From Paenibacillus sp. P25 (GTDB lineage: Bacteria; Bacillota; Bacilli; Paenibacillales; NBRC-103111), in NCBI GenBank assembly GCA_024704175.1, contig CP085629.1, positions 2,604,001 through 2,668,000 on the forward strand: a stretch of DNA of 64,000 nucleotides, given 5' to 3'. This document shows positions 7,994-17,348 of this stretch, in pieces. The translations under genes and the position numbers were made by a program. Below the pieces are notes generated by a model, which worked only from the letters and a program-made list of their open reading frames with translations, made no database searches and was not told the DNA's origin. Position 1 is the stretch's first letter; each line of letters begins with the position of its first letter.

Positions 7994-9007
7994 TTACACC
8001 TCTACGATCGCTTTAATGACGCCGGTTTCCGGCTTAAGCCAAGATTCGTAGGCGCCGATCATTTCATCGAATGCAGAACGGTGCGTAATAAAAGCATCTG
8101 TATCGACCTTGCCGCCGCGGATCGCATCGATCACCCGCTCGAAGTCCTCCCGCGTCGCATTACGGCCGCTGAGCAGCGTCATTTCCTTTTTATGAAAATC
8201 CGGGTCGCTGAAGGTCAGTTCCGCCTTCACCAGACCGACATAAACCAGACGGCCGCCGTGGGATACGTACGAGAACGCATTTTCCATCGACTTGGCGTTC
8301 CCGGTTGCATCCAGGACCAGGGTCGGGTATTCGCCGCCTGTTATCTCCTCGAGCCGCTTGTGCGGGTCCTTGGCGGCATTCACCGTATATTCGGCAGGAG
8401 CCCAATTCTTGCAGAACTCCAGACGCTCCTCGTTGATATCGAGTGCAATCACTTTAGCCCCCGCCAGATGGGCGAATTTCATGACCCCCAGCCCGATGGG
8501 TCCCGCACCGATTACCAGGGCAAATTCTCCGGGCTGAACCGCCGCTCTGCGCACGGCATGCGCCCCGATGCTGAAGCATTCCACGATAGCCGATTGATCC
8601 AGGGTGAGGCCTTCGGTCTTCAGCAGGTGGTCTGCTGGAACCGCCATATATTCCCGCATGCCGCCATCCTGGTGGACACCGAGGACGCTGAGCTGGGTGC
8701 AGCAGTTCGTCTTCCCGCTCCGGCAGGCTACGCATCGGCCGCATTCCAGATAGGGCATCACCGTAACGATATCGCCGGCTTTCAGGCCCTGAACGTTGGC
8801 ACCGATCTCTACAACTTCACCGGCCAGCTCGTGACCAAGTATCCGCGGATACACGAAGTAAGGCTGGTTTCCCCTGTAAGCGTGAAGATCCGTGCCGCAA
8901 ATGCCAACCCGCCGGATCCGGATTAACGCCTCCTGCTCCCCGCGCTGAGGCATTTCCGTCTCTTTCATCGCGAACCGGTTCGGCTCCTCGCAATAAATCG
9001 TTTTCAT
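7994..9007 (-). CDS. Zinc-binding alcohol dehydrogenase family protein
   Basis: A complete 337-residue medium-chain dehydrogenase. Catalytic zinc ligands Cys37 (GICGTDLHA) and the GHELAGEVVEIG motif are present, as is the four-cysteine structural zinc loop (ECGRCVACRSGKTNC) and the NAD-binding IGAGPIGLGVMK. It most resembles the RspB / sugar-acid dehydrogenase branch, so a polyol or aldonate substrate is plausible, but I cannot assign one. It stands alone with its own promoter and terminator, and a GntR/FadR-type palindrome overlaps the predicted start of transcription. GGAGAGAGGCG lies before the ATG. Confidence 0.88.
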   Translation of the reverse strand: MKTIYCEEPNRFAMKETEMPQRGEQEALIRIRRVGICGTDLHAYRGNQPYFVYPRILGHELAGEVVEIGANVQGLKAGDIVTVMPYLECGRCVACRSGKTNCCTQLSVLGVHQDGGMREYMAVPADHLLKTEGLTLDQSAIVECFSIGAHAVRRAAVQPGEFALVIGAGPIGLGVMKFAHLAGAKVIALDINEERLEFCKNWAPAEYTVNAAKDPHKRLEEITGGEYPTLVLDATGNAKSMENAFSYVSHGGRLVYVGLVKAELTFSDPDFHKKEMTLLSGRNATREDFERVIDAIRGGKVDTDAFITHRSAFDEMIGAYESWLKPETGVIKAIVEV

Positions 9008-9085
9008 CTGATTTCGCCTCTCTCCTGTTATCTACTGACAACCCTGGCTCAGCTGATCTATAAGTAAAGTAAGTCTCCACCCGGG

Positions 9086-9098
9086 CTTGTCTGACAAG
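9086..9098. promoter_or_regulatory. GntR/FadR-type operator at the dehydrogenase promoter
   Basis: CTTGTCTGACAAG is a perfect 13-base palindrome that fits the FadR-subfamily consensus TNGTNNNACNA. It overlaps the expected transcription start of the promoter at 9102-9130, a typical repressor position. No GntR gene lies in this window. Confidence 0.6.
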
Positions 9099-9101
9099 TA
9101 A

Positions 9102-9130
9102 ATCATCTCAGTAAAATAAAGCGCTGTCAA
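9102..9130 (-). promoter_or_regulatory. Sigma-A promoter of the zinc alcohol dehydrogenase gene
   Basis: TTGACA (9130-9125) and GATGAT (9107-9102) with a 17-base spacer on the minus strand, about 95 bases before the start codon. Confidence 0.55.
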
Positions 9131-9238
9131 TCCCGGATCACACCGTACTTGTACGCAGGAACAGCACATTCATATAAGCTCATGCATAATCGCAATGAGA
9201 CAAAATGGATTCAACCGATAATGGACCGGTGCCGGCCT

Positions 9239-10356
9239 CTATTCCCACCTGCGGAATAATTCCCGGATCGGCGTCATGTATTCGTTGAGAGGCCTGGGCG
9301 TTAACCCGCAAAATTCATAGCAGCTATAACGGATGAGCAGCGCCTGGGTAGCCGCGTTCATATCCCCTTCCACAAGCCCCTTGCCGATCGATACCGGAGC
9401 AGGCATATCCGGATAGCTTTCCCCTTCTTTGACCTGGGCTACATTCGGTGCGGGAGGAGAATGCTTAAGCTCCCTGGAGAAGCCGCCGTCTTGCCGCAAA
9501 AGCCGCTTCATGTTAAGGCACGTGATGCCGATGAGCTCATCCAAATCCCCGGCTTCACTTCCGCTATTCCGGAAGCGAGCAGATCGATAGGATTTCGCAC
9601 CCAGCACATATCCAGCGCTTCGTCGTTTCTCAGGCAGTGCAAGAGCGTTCTGTAAATCCGCTCCCCGTGCGGCGCCCGCTCTCCCAGCCGCTCATATAAA
9701 ATATTCAGCTTGAACGTACCGGAAATCCGGATATATAGACAGCCCTCTCCCCAAAGACCGGATTCCGGATCTTGAATGGAAGAGAGGTAGCGGAATAACG
9801 CATCTCTGAACGGTTTCCGGGCTTCCTCCGCGAGTTGGCTTAAATACATCCAGCAGCTGCTGAGGTAATCGCAGCCTCTCCAGCTGTTTGCTAGAGACAC
9901 GCTTTTCAGCCATTCGGTGAAGGCTTCAGGCGAAACCATATAGTCCGGCATGCGTCCGGACAAAGACGGAAGCGGGTACAGCGGCTCCGCCCCCAGACGC
10001 TGCAGTACATTCGTACAGTAGCCCAGTGCGCGGGCCACCATGACCTCGTCTTTCCGCATGTTCGGGTCGGCATCGTAAAAATATCCCGTCAACGGATCCT
10101 GCTTCTGCTGATAAAAACGCACCAACCGCTCCCGCATGGATGGCGGTATGTCGCCAAGGAGGCCCGATCGGATCAGGATATTCAGCGCCTGGGCCGATGA
10201 CTCAATATCCGGAGTCCATTCCGGCATCGTCTTGGAGCTTCGCGCATAGTAAAAACCTCCGGTCACCGGATCATATTGCCCGGCCAGCCAATCGTAGTAA
10301 TGAACGAATAATGCATCCATAGCTTGAAGCGTTTGTTCTGCGGGTGGGTGGATCAT
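9239..10356 (-). CDS. Unrecognised all-helical protein (frame broken)
   Basis: About 372 residues after repair of one break at the C4 run 9547-9550 (coding GGGG should be GGGGG, giving PGDLDELIGITCLN). It has no signal peptide or membrane segment. Repeated Gly-Trp/Tyr-containing helical hairpins (QYDPVTGGFYYARSS, QQKQDPLTGYFYDADP, QDPESGLWGEG) at about 60-100 residue spacing resemble the inner helices of alpha/alpha-toroid enzymes such as glycan lyases, hydrolases or terpene cyclases. No catalytic motif is recognised. GGAGG precedes the ATG by seven bases. It has its own promoter and a long structured leader, so regulation may be specific. Confidence 0.65.
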
Positions 10357-10359
10357 GCT

Positions 10360-10505
10360 TTCGCCTCCATTGATTTCCAGGTCTGTATCCTTCTCGGCCG
10401 GGCTACCGTTCGTTCCCTCACAGTACCGCTCCTATCCCGGTTCCCGGCTTTGCTGAGCCGCTGCGCCGAATCTCTAGGCTGCGCCGCGGCTCCCGTTTGC
10501 CGTTA
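10360..10505 (-). promoter_or_regulatory. GC-rich structured leader of the helical-protein gene
   Basis: The 145-base untranslated region contains nested stems on the minus strand: GAGCCGC pairs with GCGGCTC, and GCCGGG pairs with CCCGGC enclosing further pairings. It does not match a riboswitch class I know. The rest of the gap up to 10704 holds the promoter and the terminator of the gene upstream. Confidence 0.4.
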
Positions 10506-10534
10506 ATCATAGCAACGGCCAGCCTTACGGGCAA
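10506..10534 (-). promoter_or_regulatory. Candidate promoter of the helical-protein gene
   Basis: TTGCCC (10534-10529) and TATGAT (10511-10506) with a 17-base spacer. Confidence 0.5.
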
Positions 10535-10576
10535 TAATCCTGAGTTCACGAAAAACACGGCCCCATGCCGGACGAC

Positions 10577-10610
10577 AAAAAAGCCGGCGGATCGCATTAG
10601 ACCCGCCGGC
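10577..10610 (-). terminator. Terminator after the AcuI-like gene
   Basis: An eleven-pair GC-rich stem (GCCGGCGGGTC with its partner) followed by six U residues on the minus strand. Confidence 0.85.
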
Positions 10611-10704
10611 CGGCGCCGATTCCTTCAGTTTTCCGATAGTCATATTCCTGGTGCTCCCAATGAATTCCTGTCACTGTTCCCGGAATCGTCCGTACAGCTT
10701 CGCT

Positions 10705-11693
10705 TTAATCTGCTCCGGTATGAACGACGAGCCGGCCCCGCACTTCTCCCTTCAGCGACTGTTCACCGTAATCCAGCGCCTGATCGAGCCCTATCGTCTC
10801 GGAGAGAGAGGCTAGTCTGTCCGCCTTCAGCAGCCCGGCGAGACGCTCCCACGCCTTCAGCCTCCTGCCGTAGGAGCAGCGGACGGAATCGATCCCGACC
10901 AGCCTCACGCCCCGCAGGATGAAGGGCAGCACAGTGGCGGGCAGCGAAGCGCCGCCGGCCAAGCCGCAGGCCGCCACGCACCCTCGTAAGCGGTTTGGCT
11001 GAGCAGCAGCGCGAGCAGCTCCCCGCCAACCGTATCGATCGCGCCGGCCCAGCGTTCGCTGTGCAGCGGTTTACGCGGATCGCCCAGCTCTTCCGGCCGG
11101 ACGACGGTTGAGGCGCCGAGCGCTTTAAGATAATCGTCCAGCTCGCTGCGGCGGGAGACGGCAGTTATGCTGTATCCGAGATCGGAGAGTAGAGAGATCG
11201 CGATCCCGCCTACGCCGCCGCCGGCTCCGGTGACAACTACCTCGCCGCGGGAAGGCGCAATGCCGGCCTCTTCCAAAGCCATAATGCACAGCATGGCCGT
11301 AAAGCCGGCCGTCCCGATGCTCATGCTGTCCTTTAAAGTGAGCGTAGGCGGCAGCTGGCACGAGCCATTCCTCCCGGAGGGCGGCGAACTCTGCAAGACC
11401 TCCCCAGTAGCTTTCGCCAATCCCGTAGCCGGTAACGATCACCCGATCCCCTTCGGAAAAGTGCTTCGACCAGCTCTTGACCACTTCCCCGCCAAATCCA
11501 CGCCTGGGATCATAGGAAACTGGCGAACGACCTTTCCCTTGCCTGTTAAAGCCAGCGCATCTTTATAGTTGATGCTCGAATAATGAATACGAACGTGTAC
11601 GTCTTCCGCCGCCAGCTCCGAGAGCGGCAGCTTCTTCAGCACCGCCGGCTTGTCCTGCTCCTCAACCATCCATGCCCGAAATTCCGTATCCAT
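10705..11693 (-). CDS. AcuI/YhdH-type acryloyl-CoA reductase or quinone oxidoreductase (three frame breaks)
   Basis: A zinc-free medium-chain reductase of about 329 residues spread over three frames. Family landmarks are the N-terminal YSSINYKDALALTGKG, GDRVIVTGYGIG, DSMSIGTAGFTAMLCI and the nucleotide-binding VTGAGGGVGGIAISLL, and a final GVRLVGIDSV segment. Breaks lie at the C4 run 11487-11490, near 11351-11360 and at 10976-10979; repairing all three gives the normal YhdH length. Members reduce acryloyl-CoA or quinones with NADPH; the substrate here is unknown. The gene is single, with a strong terminator behind it and GGAGG before the ATG. Three breaks could mean a pseudogene, but the general error pattern argues against that. 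Confidence 0.75.
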
Positions 11694-11772
11694 TCCTCCG
11701 CCTCCCTGAACAACGTATCATTTCCGTTTCCTAGGCTGTTTCCCCCACATTATACCAAGATCTTCGCCATGC

Positions 11773-11812
11773 AAAAAGACCGGGCTCGCATCCACTCAGG
11801 GATGAAGCCCGG
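11773..11812 (-). terminator. Terminator of the miaB-ricA operon
   Basis: A 14-pair stem built on CCGGGCT...AGCCCGG with five U residues after it on the minus strand. Confidence 0.85.
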
Positions 11813-11825
11813 CCCATCGGTTCGA

Positions 11826-12275
11826 TTATTCTCCACAGCTCGATACTGCGGCGGTTCCTTTTTCCACGGTAATCTTCTCCGAAATCGTATCGCGGATCAC
11901 GGACATAATGAGCTGCAGCAGGTAGTTGATGTCTTCCTGCGACTGCTTGAATTCGCTCACGATCGGAATCGAATCCAGCTCGTCCTGCAGTTCTTCGATT
12001 TCCTTCTCAATTTTCTTGACCATTTGCTGATTCTCGAACTGCTCAAACGCCACGATTTCCTTCTGCTTTTTCTTAATGGCGCTGATTAAAGTCTGGATAT
12101 GATCGTTATTGTTGATTTGCCGCTCCGCCTGCTGGAAGAATTCCACCTCTCTCGAAGTCGAGAGCAGCTCTGCAAGCTCCTTTGCTTTCGCCAGTATGTC
12201 CTCTCGCACGATCATTTCCGTATTCGAATATTCTTCCATACCATGGCAGTTTAGCTTGTGCTCATGCTCTGACAT
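11826..12275 (-). CDS. ricA: RicA (YmcA), YlbF-family Ric-complex subunit
   Basis: About 149 residues of the YlbF/YmcA family. With RicF and RicT it forms an iron-sulfur complex that tunes RNase Y processing, competence and sporulation in B. subtilis. The coiled-coil centre (residues about 50-110, KKKQKEIVAFEQFENQ) and a C-terminal cysteine (SSCGE) are typical. The position directly downstream of miaB is conserved. The start is uncertain: ATG at 12275 has only a weak ribosome binding site, and later in-frame ATGs exist; the extra N-terminal residues (HEHKLNCHG) contain another cysteine not usual in the family. Confidence 0.85.
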   Translation of the reverse strand: MSEHEHKLNCHGMEEYSNTEMIVREDILAKAKELAELLSTSREVEFFQQAERQINNNDHIQTLISAIKKKQKEIVAFEQFENQQMVKKIEKEIEELQDELDSIPIVSEFKQSQEDINYLLQLIMSVIRDTISEKITVEKGTAAVSSCGE

Positions 12276-12305
12276 TGTTTCCGGCACGCCCCTAACGTTC
12301 TCGAA

Positions 12306-13778
12306 TTATTGTGCTACGGCTTCCCGGACCCATTCACCTTTGATATAGAATGTCGGGGTTTCCGTTATTTTCACTTGAACAAAGGTTCCGATGAGTTCCT
12401 TCGGTCCTTCGAAATGCACCAGCTTGTTCGTCCGTGTCCGTCCGGCCAGTACGGCCGAATTATTCTTGCTTTCGCTTTCGACTAATACTTCGACGGTTTG
12501 GCCCATCAGCCTCACGTTGCTACGCTTGCTATAAACATTCAGTACATCGTTCAAGCGGATCAGACGGTCGCGCTTCACCTCATAAGGCACATTGTCTTCC
12601 ATACCAGCGGCCGGTGTGCCTTCCCGTGGAGAGTAAATGAATGTAAAGGCGCTGTCGTAGCCGACTTCCTTCACGAGTGAAACCGTATCTTCGAACTGCT
12701 CATCCGTTTCACCCGGGAATCCGACGATAATATCGGTCGTCAGTACGACGTCCGGGATCGCCTTCTTGATTTTACCCACCAGCTCCAGGTAATGCTCCCG
12801 GGTATACTTCCGGCTCATCCGCTTCAGGATTTCGTTGTTCCCCGATTGGACCGGCAGATGGATATGCTCCATCAGATTGCCCTTCTTCGCCAGCACCTCG
12901 ATCAAATGATCGTCAAAATCGCGAGGATGCGACGTCGTAAAACGAACTCGCGGGATATCGATCTTGCGGACTTCATCCATCAAATCACCCAAGCCGTACT
13001 TCATATCTTCAAAATCTTTGCCGTAGGCGTTCACGTTCTGCCCCAGCAGCATGATTTCCTTGAAGCCCTGTCTTGCGAGATCGCGCACTTCGGCGATGAC
13101 ATCCTGCGGCCGGCGGCTGCGTTCCTTCCCGCGGGTGTAAGGCACGATGCAGTACGTACAGAACTTGTCGCAGCCGTACATGATATTGACCCAGGCCTTG
13201 ATGCCTTCGCGCTTCTTCGGCAGGTTCTCGATGATATCGCCTTCCTTGGACCATACCTCGATCACCATTTCCTTGCTGAACATCGCTTCCTTAAGCAGAT
13301 GCGGCGACCGGTGAATGTTGTGCGTACCGAAGATCAGATCCACGAACGGATGCTTCGTAAGGATCCGGTTCACCACGGATTCTTCCTGCGACATACAGCC
13401 GCAGACACCGAGAATCAGGTTCGGCTTCTCTCTCTTCAAATGGCTCAGATGGCCCAGCTCACCGAACACCTTGTCTTCGGCATTCTCACGTACGGCACAG
13501 GTATTCAGCAAAATAATATCGGCCTGATGGCGATCAGCCGTAGCCCGGTAGCCCATCTGCTCGAGCATCCCCATGATCGTTTCGGTGTCGTGCTCGTTCA
13601 TTTGACAGCCGTAGGTTTGGATCAGGTAAAATTTGTCCTTCCCGATCTCCTGCATCTCTTCCGGCACGTTAAAATCGTAATGCACCTCGATCTCTTCTTT
13701 ACCGCGCTTTTTCGCGTCGCTCAGAGACGGAGGCTGAAAATATATGGAATAATCCTTAACGGGCTTTTTCGTCGTCAT
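12306..13778 (-). CDS. miaB: MiaB tRNA 2-methylthio-adenosine methylthiotransferase
   Basis: A complete 490-residue radical SAM enzyme that adds a methylthio group to isopentenyl-adenosine 37 of tRNA. The N-terminal UPF0004 cysteines are visible (YGCQMNE, NTCAVR, CGCM), followed by the radical SAM cluster CDKFCTYC and a C-terminal TRAM domain. The ATG at 13778 is chosen because AGGAGG lies nine bases upstream; earlier in-frame codons lie on or before that site. A clear promoter precedes it and ricA follows after 30 bases, as in B. subtilis. Confidence 0.95.
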   Translation of the reverse strand: MTTKKPVKDYSIYFQPPSLSDAKKRGKEEIEVHYDFNVPEEMQEIGKDKFYLIQTYGCQMNEHDTETIMGMLEQMGYRATADRHQADIILLNTCAVRENAEDKVFGELGHLSHLKREKPNLILGVCGCMSQEESVVNRILTKHPFVDLIFGTHNIHRSPHLLKEAMFSKEMVIEVWSKEGDIIENLPKKREGIKAWVNIMYGCDKFCTYCIVPYTRGKERSRRPQDVIAEVRDLARQGFKEIMLLGQNVNAYGKDFEDMKYGLGDLMDEVRKIDIPRVRFTTSHPRDFDDHLIEVLAKKGNLMEHIHLPVQSGNNEILKRMSRKYTREHYLELVGKIKKAIPDVVLTTDIIVGFPGETDEQFEDTVSLVKEVGYDSAFTFIYSPREGTPAAGMEDNVPYEVKRDRLIRLNDVLNVYSKRSNVRLMGQTVEVLVESESKNNSAVLAGRTRTNKLVHFEGPKELIGTFVQVKITETPTFYIKGEWVREAVAQ

Positions 13779-13828
13779 GACATCCATCCTCCTGAAAACT
13801 TTACAGTTCTGCAAACATGATACCTTTC

Positions 13829-13858
13829 ATTATAGCATGCAGCCCGCAGCGTTTTCAA
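13829..13858 (-). promoter_or_regulatory. Sigma-A promoter of miaB-ricA
   Basis: TTGAAA (13858-13853) and TATAAT (13834-13829) with an 18-base spacer, about 50 bases before miaB. Confidence 0.7.
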
Positions 13859-13895
13859 AAGAATTTCATTCCGTTTCCGGCAAAAACACGCGTAA

Positions 13896-14465
13896 CTACG
13901 ATAAGATAACGGCCATATCCCCCGTTTTCACTCCGGCCGCATTCGCCTCATCGGTATCAATATGCATGTCCAATGCAAATTGATCGGATACCCGTGCGAT
14001 GACATCCTCGAAGATCAGCGGCCGCTCACCTTCCGTTCGTACCGTCAGCCGCCGCTTGTCCGTGATCCCCCACTTGGCGGCATCCTCCGTGTGAAAATGG
14101 ATATGGCGCGCCGCGACGATAACGCCTTCCGTCAAATCCACTTCGCCTGCGGGTCCGATGACTTTGATGCCCGGCGTTCCTTGGGTATTTCCCGATTCGC
14201 GGACCGGCGGGTTGAGCCCTAATCCGAACGCGTCCGTACGGGAAATTTCCAGCTGCGATTTGCTTCGGGCCGGACCCAGAATCCGGACTTTATCAAAACG
14301 GCCCTTCGGCCCGACTACCGCCACCGTCTCTTCAGCGGCATACTGCCCCGGCTGGGACAGATCCTTCATCACCTTCAGCTCGTAACCCGGTCCGAACAGC
14401 TTTGCGATATGCTCCCGTGTTAAATGAATATGTCTTGCCGATACACCGATCGGAACCTGTTTCAT
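13896..14465 (-). CDS. pduL: PduL-type phosphate acyltransferase
   Basis: A complete 189-residue PduL-family phosphotransacylase that interconverts acyl-CoA and acyl-phosphate. Two zinc-binding histidine motifs are visible, ARHIHL near residue 11 and ARHIHFH near residue 118, as in both halves of the PduL fold. There is no microcompartment-targeting N-terminal extension and no compartment gene nearby, so it is probably a housekeeping phosphotransacetylase. ATG at 14465 is chosen because AAGGAGG lies nine bases upstream. It follows korA-korB, whose product is an acyl-CoA, but a terminator separates them. Confidence 0.88.
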   Translation of the reverse strand: MKQVPIGVSARHIHLTREHIAKLFGPGYELKVMKDLSQPGQYAAEETVAVVGPKGRFDKVRILGPARSKSQLEISRTDAFGLGLNPPVRESGNTQGTPGIKVIGPAGEVDLTEGVIVAARHIHFHTEDAAKWGITDKRRLTVRTEGERPLIFEDVIARVSDQFALDMHIDTDEANAAGVKTGDMAVILS

Positions 14466-14542
14466 CGGTTTCGCCCTCCTTGTTAGCCCATGCTGCATGG
14501 ACCCAATGACCGCTTTCCTTCCTAATTATACCCAATCCCGAT

Positions 14543-14572
14543 GAAAAAAGCATATGGCCGGGGCCATATGCT
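14543..14572 (-). terminator. Terminator after korB
   Basis: A near-perfect stem of AGCATATGGCC and its complement with a CCGG loop and six U residues on the minus strand. Confidence 0.9.
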
Positions 14573-14590
14573 TCGGTAAGATTCATAAAC

Positions 14591-15456
14591 TTATTTGAAT
14601 TCCGCCACCAATTTTTCAAACTCTTGCTCGGTGATCTGGATGTTTTGCTTCGCGAGGCCTTCCGGTTTGAAGCCGTAGACCATATCCTCGTAGCTCTTTC
14701 TGGATTTGTCTTGATAGATGAGGCCGGTCACCAGGCCGTTCGTTTCCATGATCTTGTTCATGGCCGCTGCACGGTTGGACGGATCATAGTCCGGCGTTTC
14801 TTCGAGATCTACGATGTTCTCTTTGAACCAGTCGTACGTGTTCACTTTGTTGAACGTTACGCAAGGGCTGAATACGTTGATGAAGGAGAAGCCTTTATGC
14901 TTCATGCCTTCCTCGATCAGGCTTGTGAGTTGCTTCAGGTTGCTGGAGAACGATTGAGCGACGAAAGTAGCTCCAGCGGCCAGTGCCACTTCCAGCGGAG
15001 ACAAGGCGGACTCGATCGATCCGGCCGGCGTCGATTTCGTTTTGAAGCCTTCGGCCGAACGAGGCGACGTTTGTCCTTTCGTCAAACCGTAGATTTGGTT
15101 ATCCATAACGATATATGTGATGTCGATGTTGCGGCGGATGGCATGAACCGTATGCCCCATACCGATCGCGAAGCCGTCACCGTCGCCGCCTGCGGCAATA
15201 ACCGTCAGTTCGCGGTTAGCCATTTTTACGCCTTGTGCGATTGGCGCGAACGTCCGTGTACACCGTGGAAGCCGTAAGCATTGATGTAACCGGAGATCCG
15301 GCCGGAGCAGCCGATACCGGATACAACGGCAAGCTGTTCAGGCTCGAGACCTACACCCGCGACCGCTCTTTGGATCGCCGCTTGGATGGAGAAGTCTCCG
15401 CAGCCAGGGCACCAGTTCGGTTTGATATTGTTACGGAAGTCTTTTAACGTTGCCAT
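14591..15456 (-). CDS. korB: 2-oxoacid:ferredoxin oxidoreductase, beta subunit (frame broken)
   Basis: About 288 residues, the thiamine-diphosphate subunit of a 2-oxoglutarate/2-oxoacid:ferredoxin oxidoreductase. WCPGCGDFS near the N-terminus, GIGCSGR and the cofactor motif AAGGDGDGFAIG are typical. A one-base loss near 15244-15249 splits the gene; restoring it gives GVHGR then APIAQGVKMANREL. It overlaps the end of korA by 13 bases, which indicates coupling. The complex oxidises a 2-oxoacid with CoA to acyl-CoA and reduces ferredoxin. The exact 2-oxoacid is not readable from sequence. Confidence 0.88.
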
Positions 15457-17195
15457 ACAAGGTTCAACTCCTGACAGTAGTTAGTAATTTCAGCAGGCAA
15501 GAAGGGGTTACCGTTATATTTCAGCATGCTTTTGATTTTTTCCGCATAGCCGCAGTTCAATTTGATCAAGGAAGCGAGCTGACCGGTAGCGTTATTCTCG
15601 ATAACAACGACCGTCTTCGCTTTCTCCAAGTAAGGCTTCAGCTCTTCCGCCGGGAACGGATGCAGCAGGCGAACCGTTACGTGGTTCGTCTTCAGCCCTT
15701 TGTCGGACAGACGGCGGCGTGCTTCATCGATCGTACCGCCCGTGGAGCCCATGCCGATAATGAGCAGGTCCGGCTCTTCATGAGGAGCGTCAACCAGAAT
15801 CGGGTTTGTTACTTTCACATGCTTCAGCTTGCCCATCCGTTTATCCATCATTTTCTTACGGTTCTCCGGGCTCTCGGACGGACGGCCGTCTTGGTCATGC
15901 TCTACGCCGGTAACATGGTGAATACCGTACTTCTGTCCCGGAATTACCCGAGGAGAAATGCCGTTTTCGGTAAATTCATAGCGCTTGAACATTTTGTTGT
16001 CTTCGAGCGCAGGAAGTTCGCCGGTTTGCAGCTTGCCGCGGCGGATTTCAATCTTTTTATAGTCAAGCAATTCGCTCGTTTGTTTACCCAGGGAAAGCTG
16101 AAGATCCGTCAGCAGGATGACCGGTACTTGGTACTCTTCCGCCAGGTTGAAAGCTTCAACCGCATCGTAGAAGCATTCTTCGATGGTGGAAGGCGACAAG
16201 ACGATCTTCGGAATTTCGCCGTGCGTACCGTGAATCATGGCAAGTACGTCGGATTGCTCCTGCTTCGTCGGCAAACCGGTGGAAGGACCGCCGCGCTGCG
16301 TATCTACGATAACGACCGGCGTTTCCGTCATCCCTGCAAGGCCGATCGCTTCCATCATAAGAGACAAGCCAGGACCTGCCGAAGCCGTCAGCGAACGAAC
16401 GCCGGCATAGTTGGCGCCGATGGCCATCGTACAAGCTGCGATTTCGTCTTCCGTTTGAATAACGGTGCCGCCGAACTTAGGAAGCGTCTTGATCAGGTAT
16501 TCCATGATCTCCGAAGCAGGCGTAATCGGGTATGCAGGCATGAAACGGCACCCTGCGGCTACAGCGCCGAGAGCAATCGCGTCGTTACCGATCATGAACA
16601 ATTTTTGTTTGCCGTCTGCAGGCTCCAATTGGAACTCGGGCAGCGGACCGCCGTTCAGCTCAAGCACGAATTCCGCTGCTTTGCGAACCGCTTCAATATT
16701 TTTCTCAACAACGGCCGCGCCTTTACGGCCGAACTCTTCTTCTACTGCTTTATTAAACACTTCAAGCGGTAATCCGAGCAGTGCCCAGGATGCGCCGGAA
16801 GCGGCCATATTCTTAAACAAGGAAGTTCCCAATTCTTCTGCAATCGCCGTAATCGGCACAGGGAACAGTCTAGCTTTGACGCCTTCCGGAACCGTAGGAT
16901 TCACTTTGGCATCCGCGATGATCACGCCGTTGTCGCGCAGCTCGTGCGCATTGAGGTCAATCGTTTCTTGGTCGAATGCAACCAGAATATCCAAATCGTC
17001 GGAAATCGCTCTAATCGGTTTCGTACTGATTCTGATTTTGTTGTTCGTGTGGCCGCCTTTGATCCGCGAAGAGAAATGACGGTATCCGTACAAATAGTAC
17101 CCCAGTCGGGTTAATGCGGTAGAGAAGATTTTATCGGTACTTTCCACACCTTCCCCTTGTTGTCCTCCGACTTTCCAAGATAATTGGCTAATCAC
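15444..17195 (-). CDS. korA: 2-oxoacid:ferredoxin oxidoreductase, fused gamma-alpha subunit
   Basis: A complete 583-residue subunit in which the gamma domain (residues about 1-190, GGQQGEGVESTDKIF) is fused to the alpha domain (MIGNDAIALGAVAAGCRF, YPITPASEIMEYL, SAGPGLSLMMEAIG). This fused form is common in aerobic Bacillales. The GTG start at 17195 follows AAGGAG with normal spacing. With korB it forms the heterodimeric enzyme. Two direct repeats upstream (17349-17395) could be regulatory sites. Confidence 0.93.
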   Translation of the reverse strand: MISQLSWKVGGQQGEGVESTDKIFSTALTRLGYYLYGYRHFSSRIKGGHTNNKIRISTKPIRAISDDLDILVAFDQETIDLNAHELRDNGVIIADAKVNPTVPEGVKARLFPVPITAIAEELGTSLFKNMAASGASWALLGLPLEVFNKAVEEEFGRKGAAVVEKNIEAVRKAAEFVLELNGGPLPEFQLEPADGKQKLFMIGNDAIALGAVAAGCRFMPAYPITPASEIMEYLIKTLPKFGGTVIQTEDEIAACTMAIGANYAGVRSLTASAGPGLSLMMEAIGLAGMTETPVVIVDTQRGGPSTGLPTKQEQSDVLAMIHGTHGEIPKIVLSPSTIEECFYDAVEAFNLAEEYQVPVILLTDLQLSLGKQTSELLDYKKIEIRRGKLQTGELPALEDNKMFKRYEFTENGISPRVIPGQKYGIHHVTGVEHDQDGRPSESPENRKKMMDKRMGKLKHVKVTNPILVDAPHEEPDLLIIGMGSTGGTIDEARRRLSDKGLKTNHVTVRLLHPFPAEELKPYLEKAKTVVVIENNATGQLASLIKLNCGYAEKIKSMLKYNGNPFLPAEITNYCQELNLVWQR

Positions 17196-17348
17196 CGTTG
17201 TCCACTCCTTTTGATTGTCGCCGCTTCTGCGGCAACCCCTTCAACATCGAACATTTCAATCCGTTGTCAAACCAAATTTTATGACTATAGTAGGTAAAAA
17301 GCAAGGGTTTTCGACAAAATGGAAAGATAGTTATTTTAGATGAAATCC

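Noticed and set aside
10360..10505. Cyclic di-GMP, cyclic di-AMP, cobalamin or guanidine riboswitch
   Set aside because: None of the conserved loop sequences of those classes could be placed; kept only as an unassigned leader.
10705..11693. Genuine decay of the AcuI-like gene
   Set aside because: Three one-base breaks could mean a pseudogene, but coding quality is high between them and the same error type affects essential genes.
12792..13820. A 342-codon plus-strand frame
   Set aside because: It lies antisense to miaB, whose motifs are complete; no start signal supports it.
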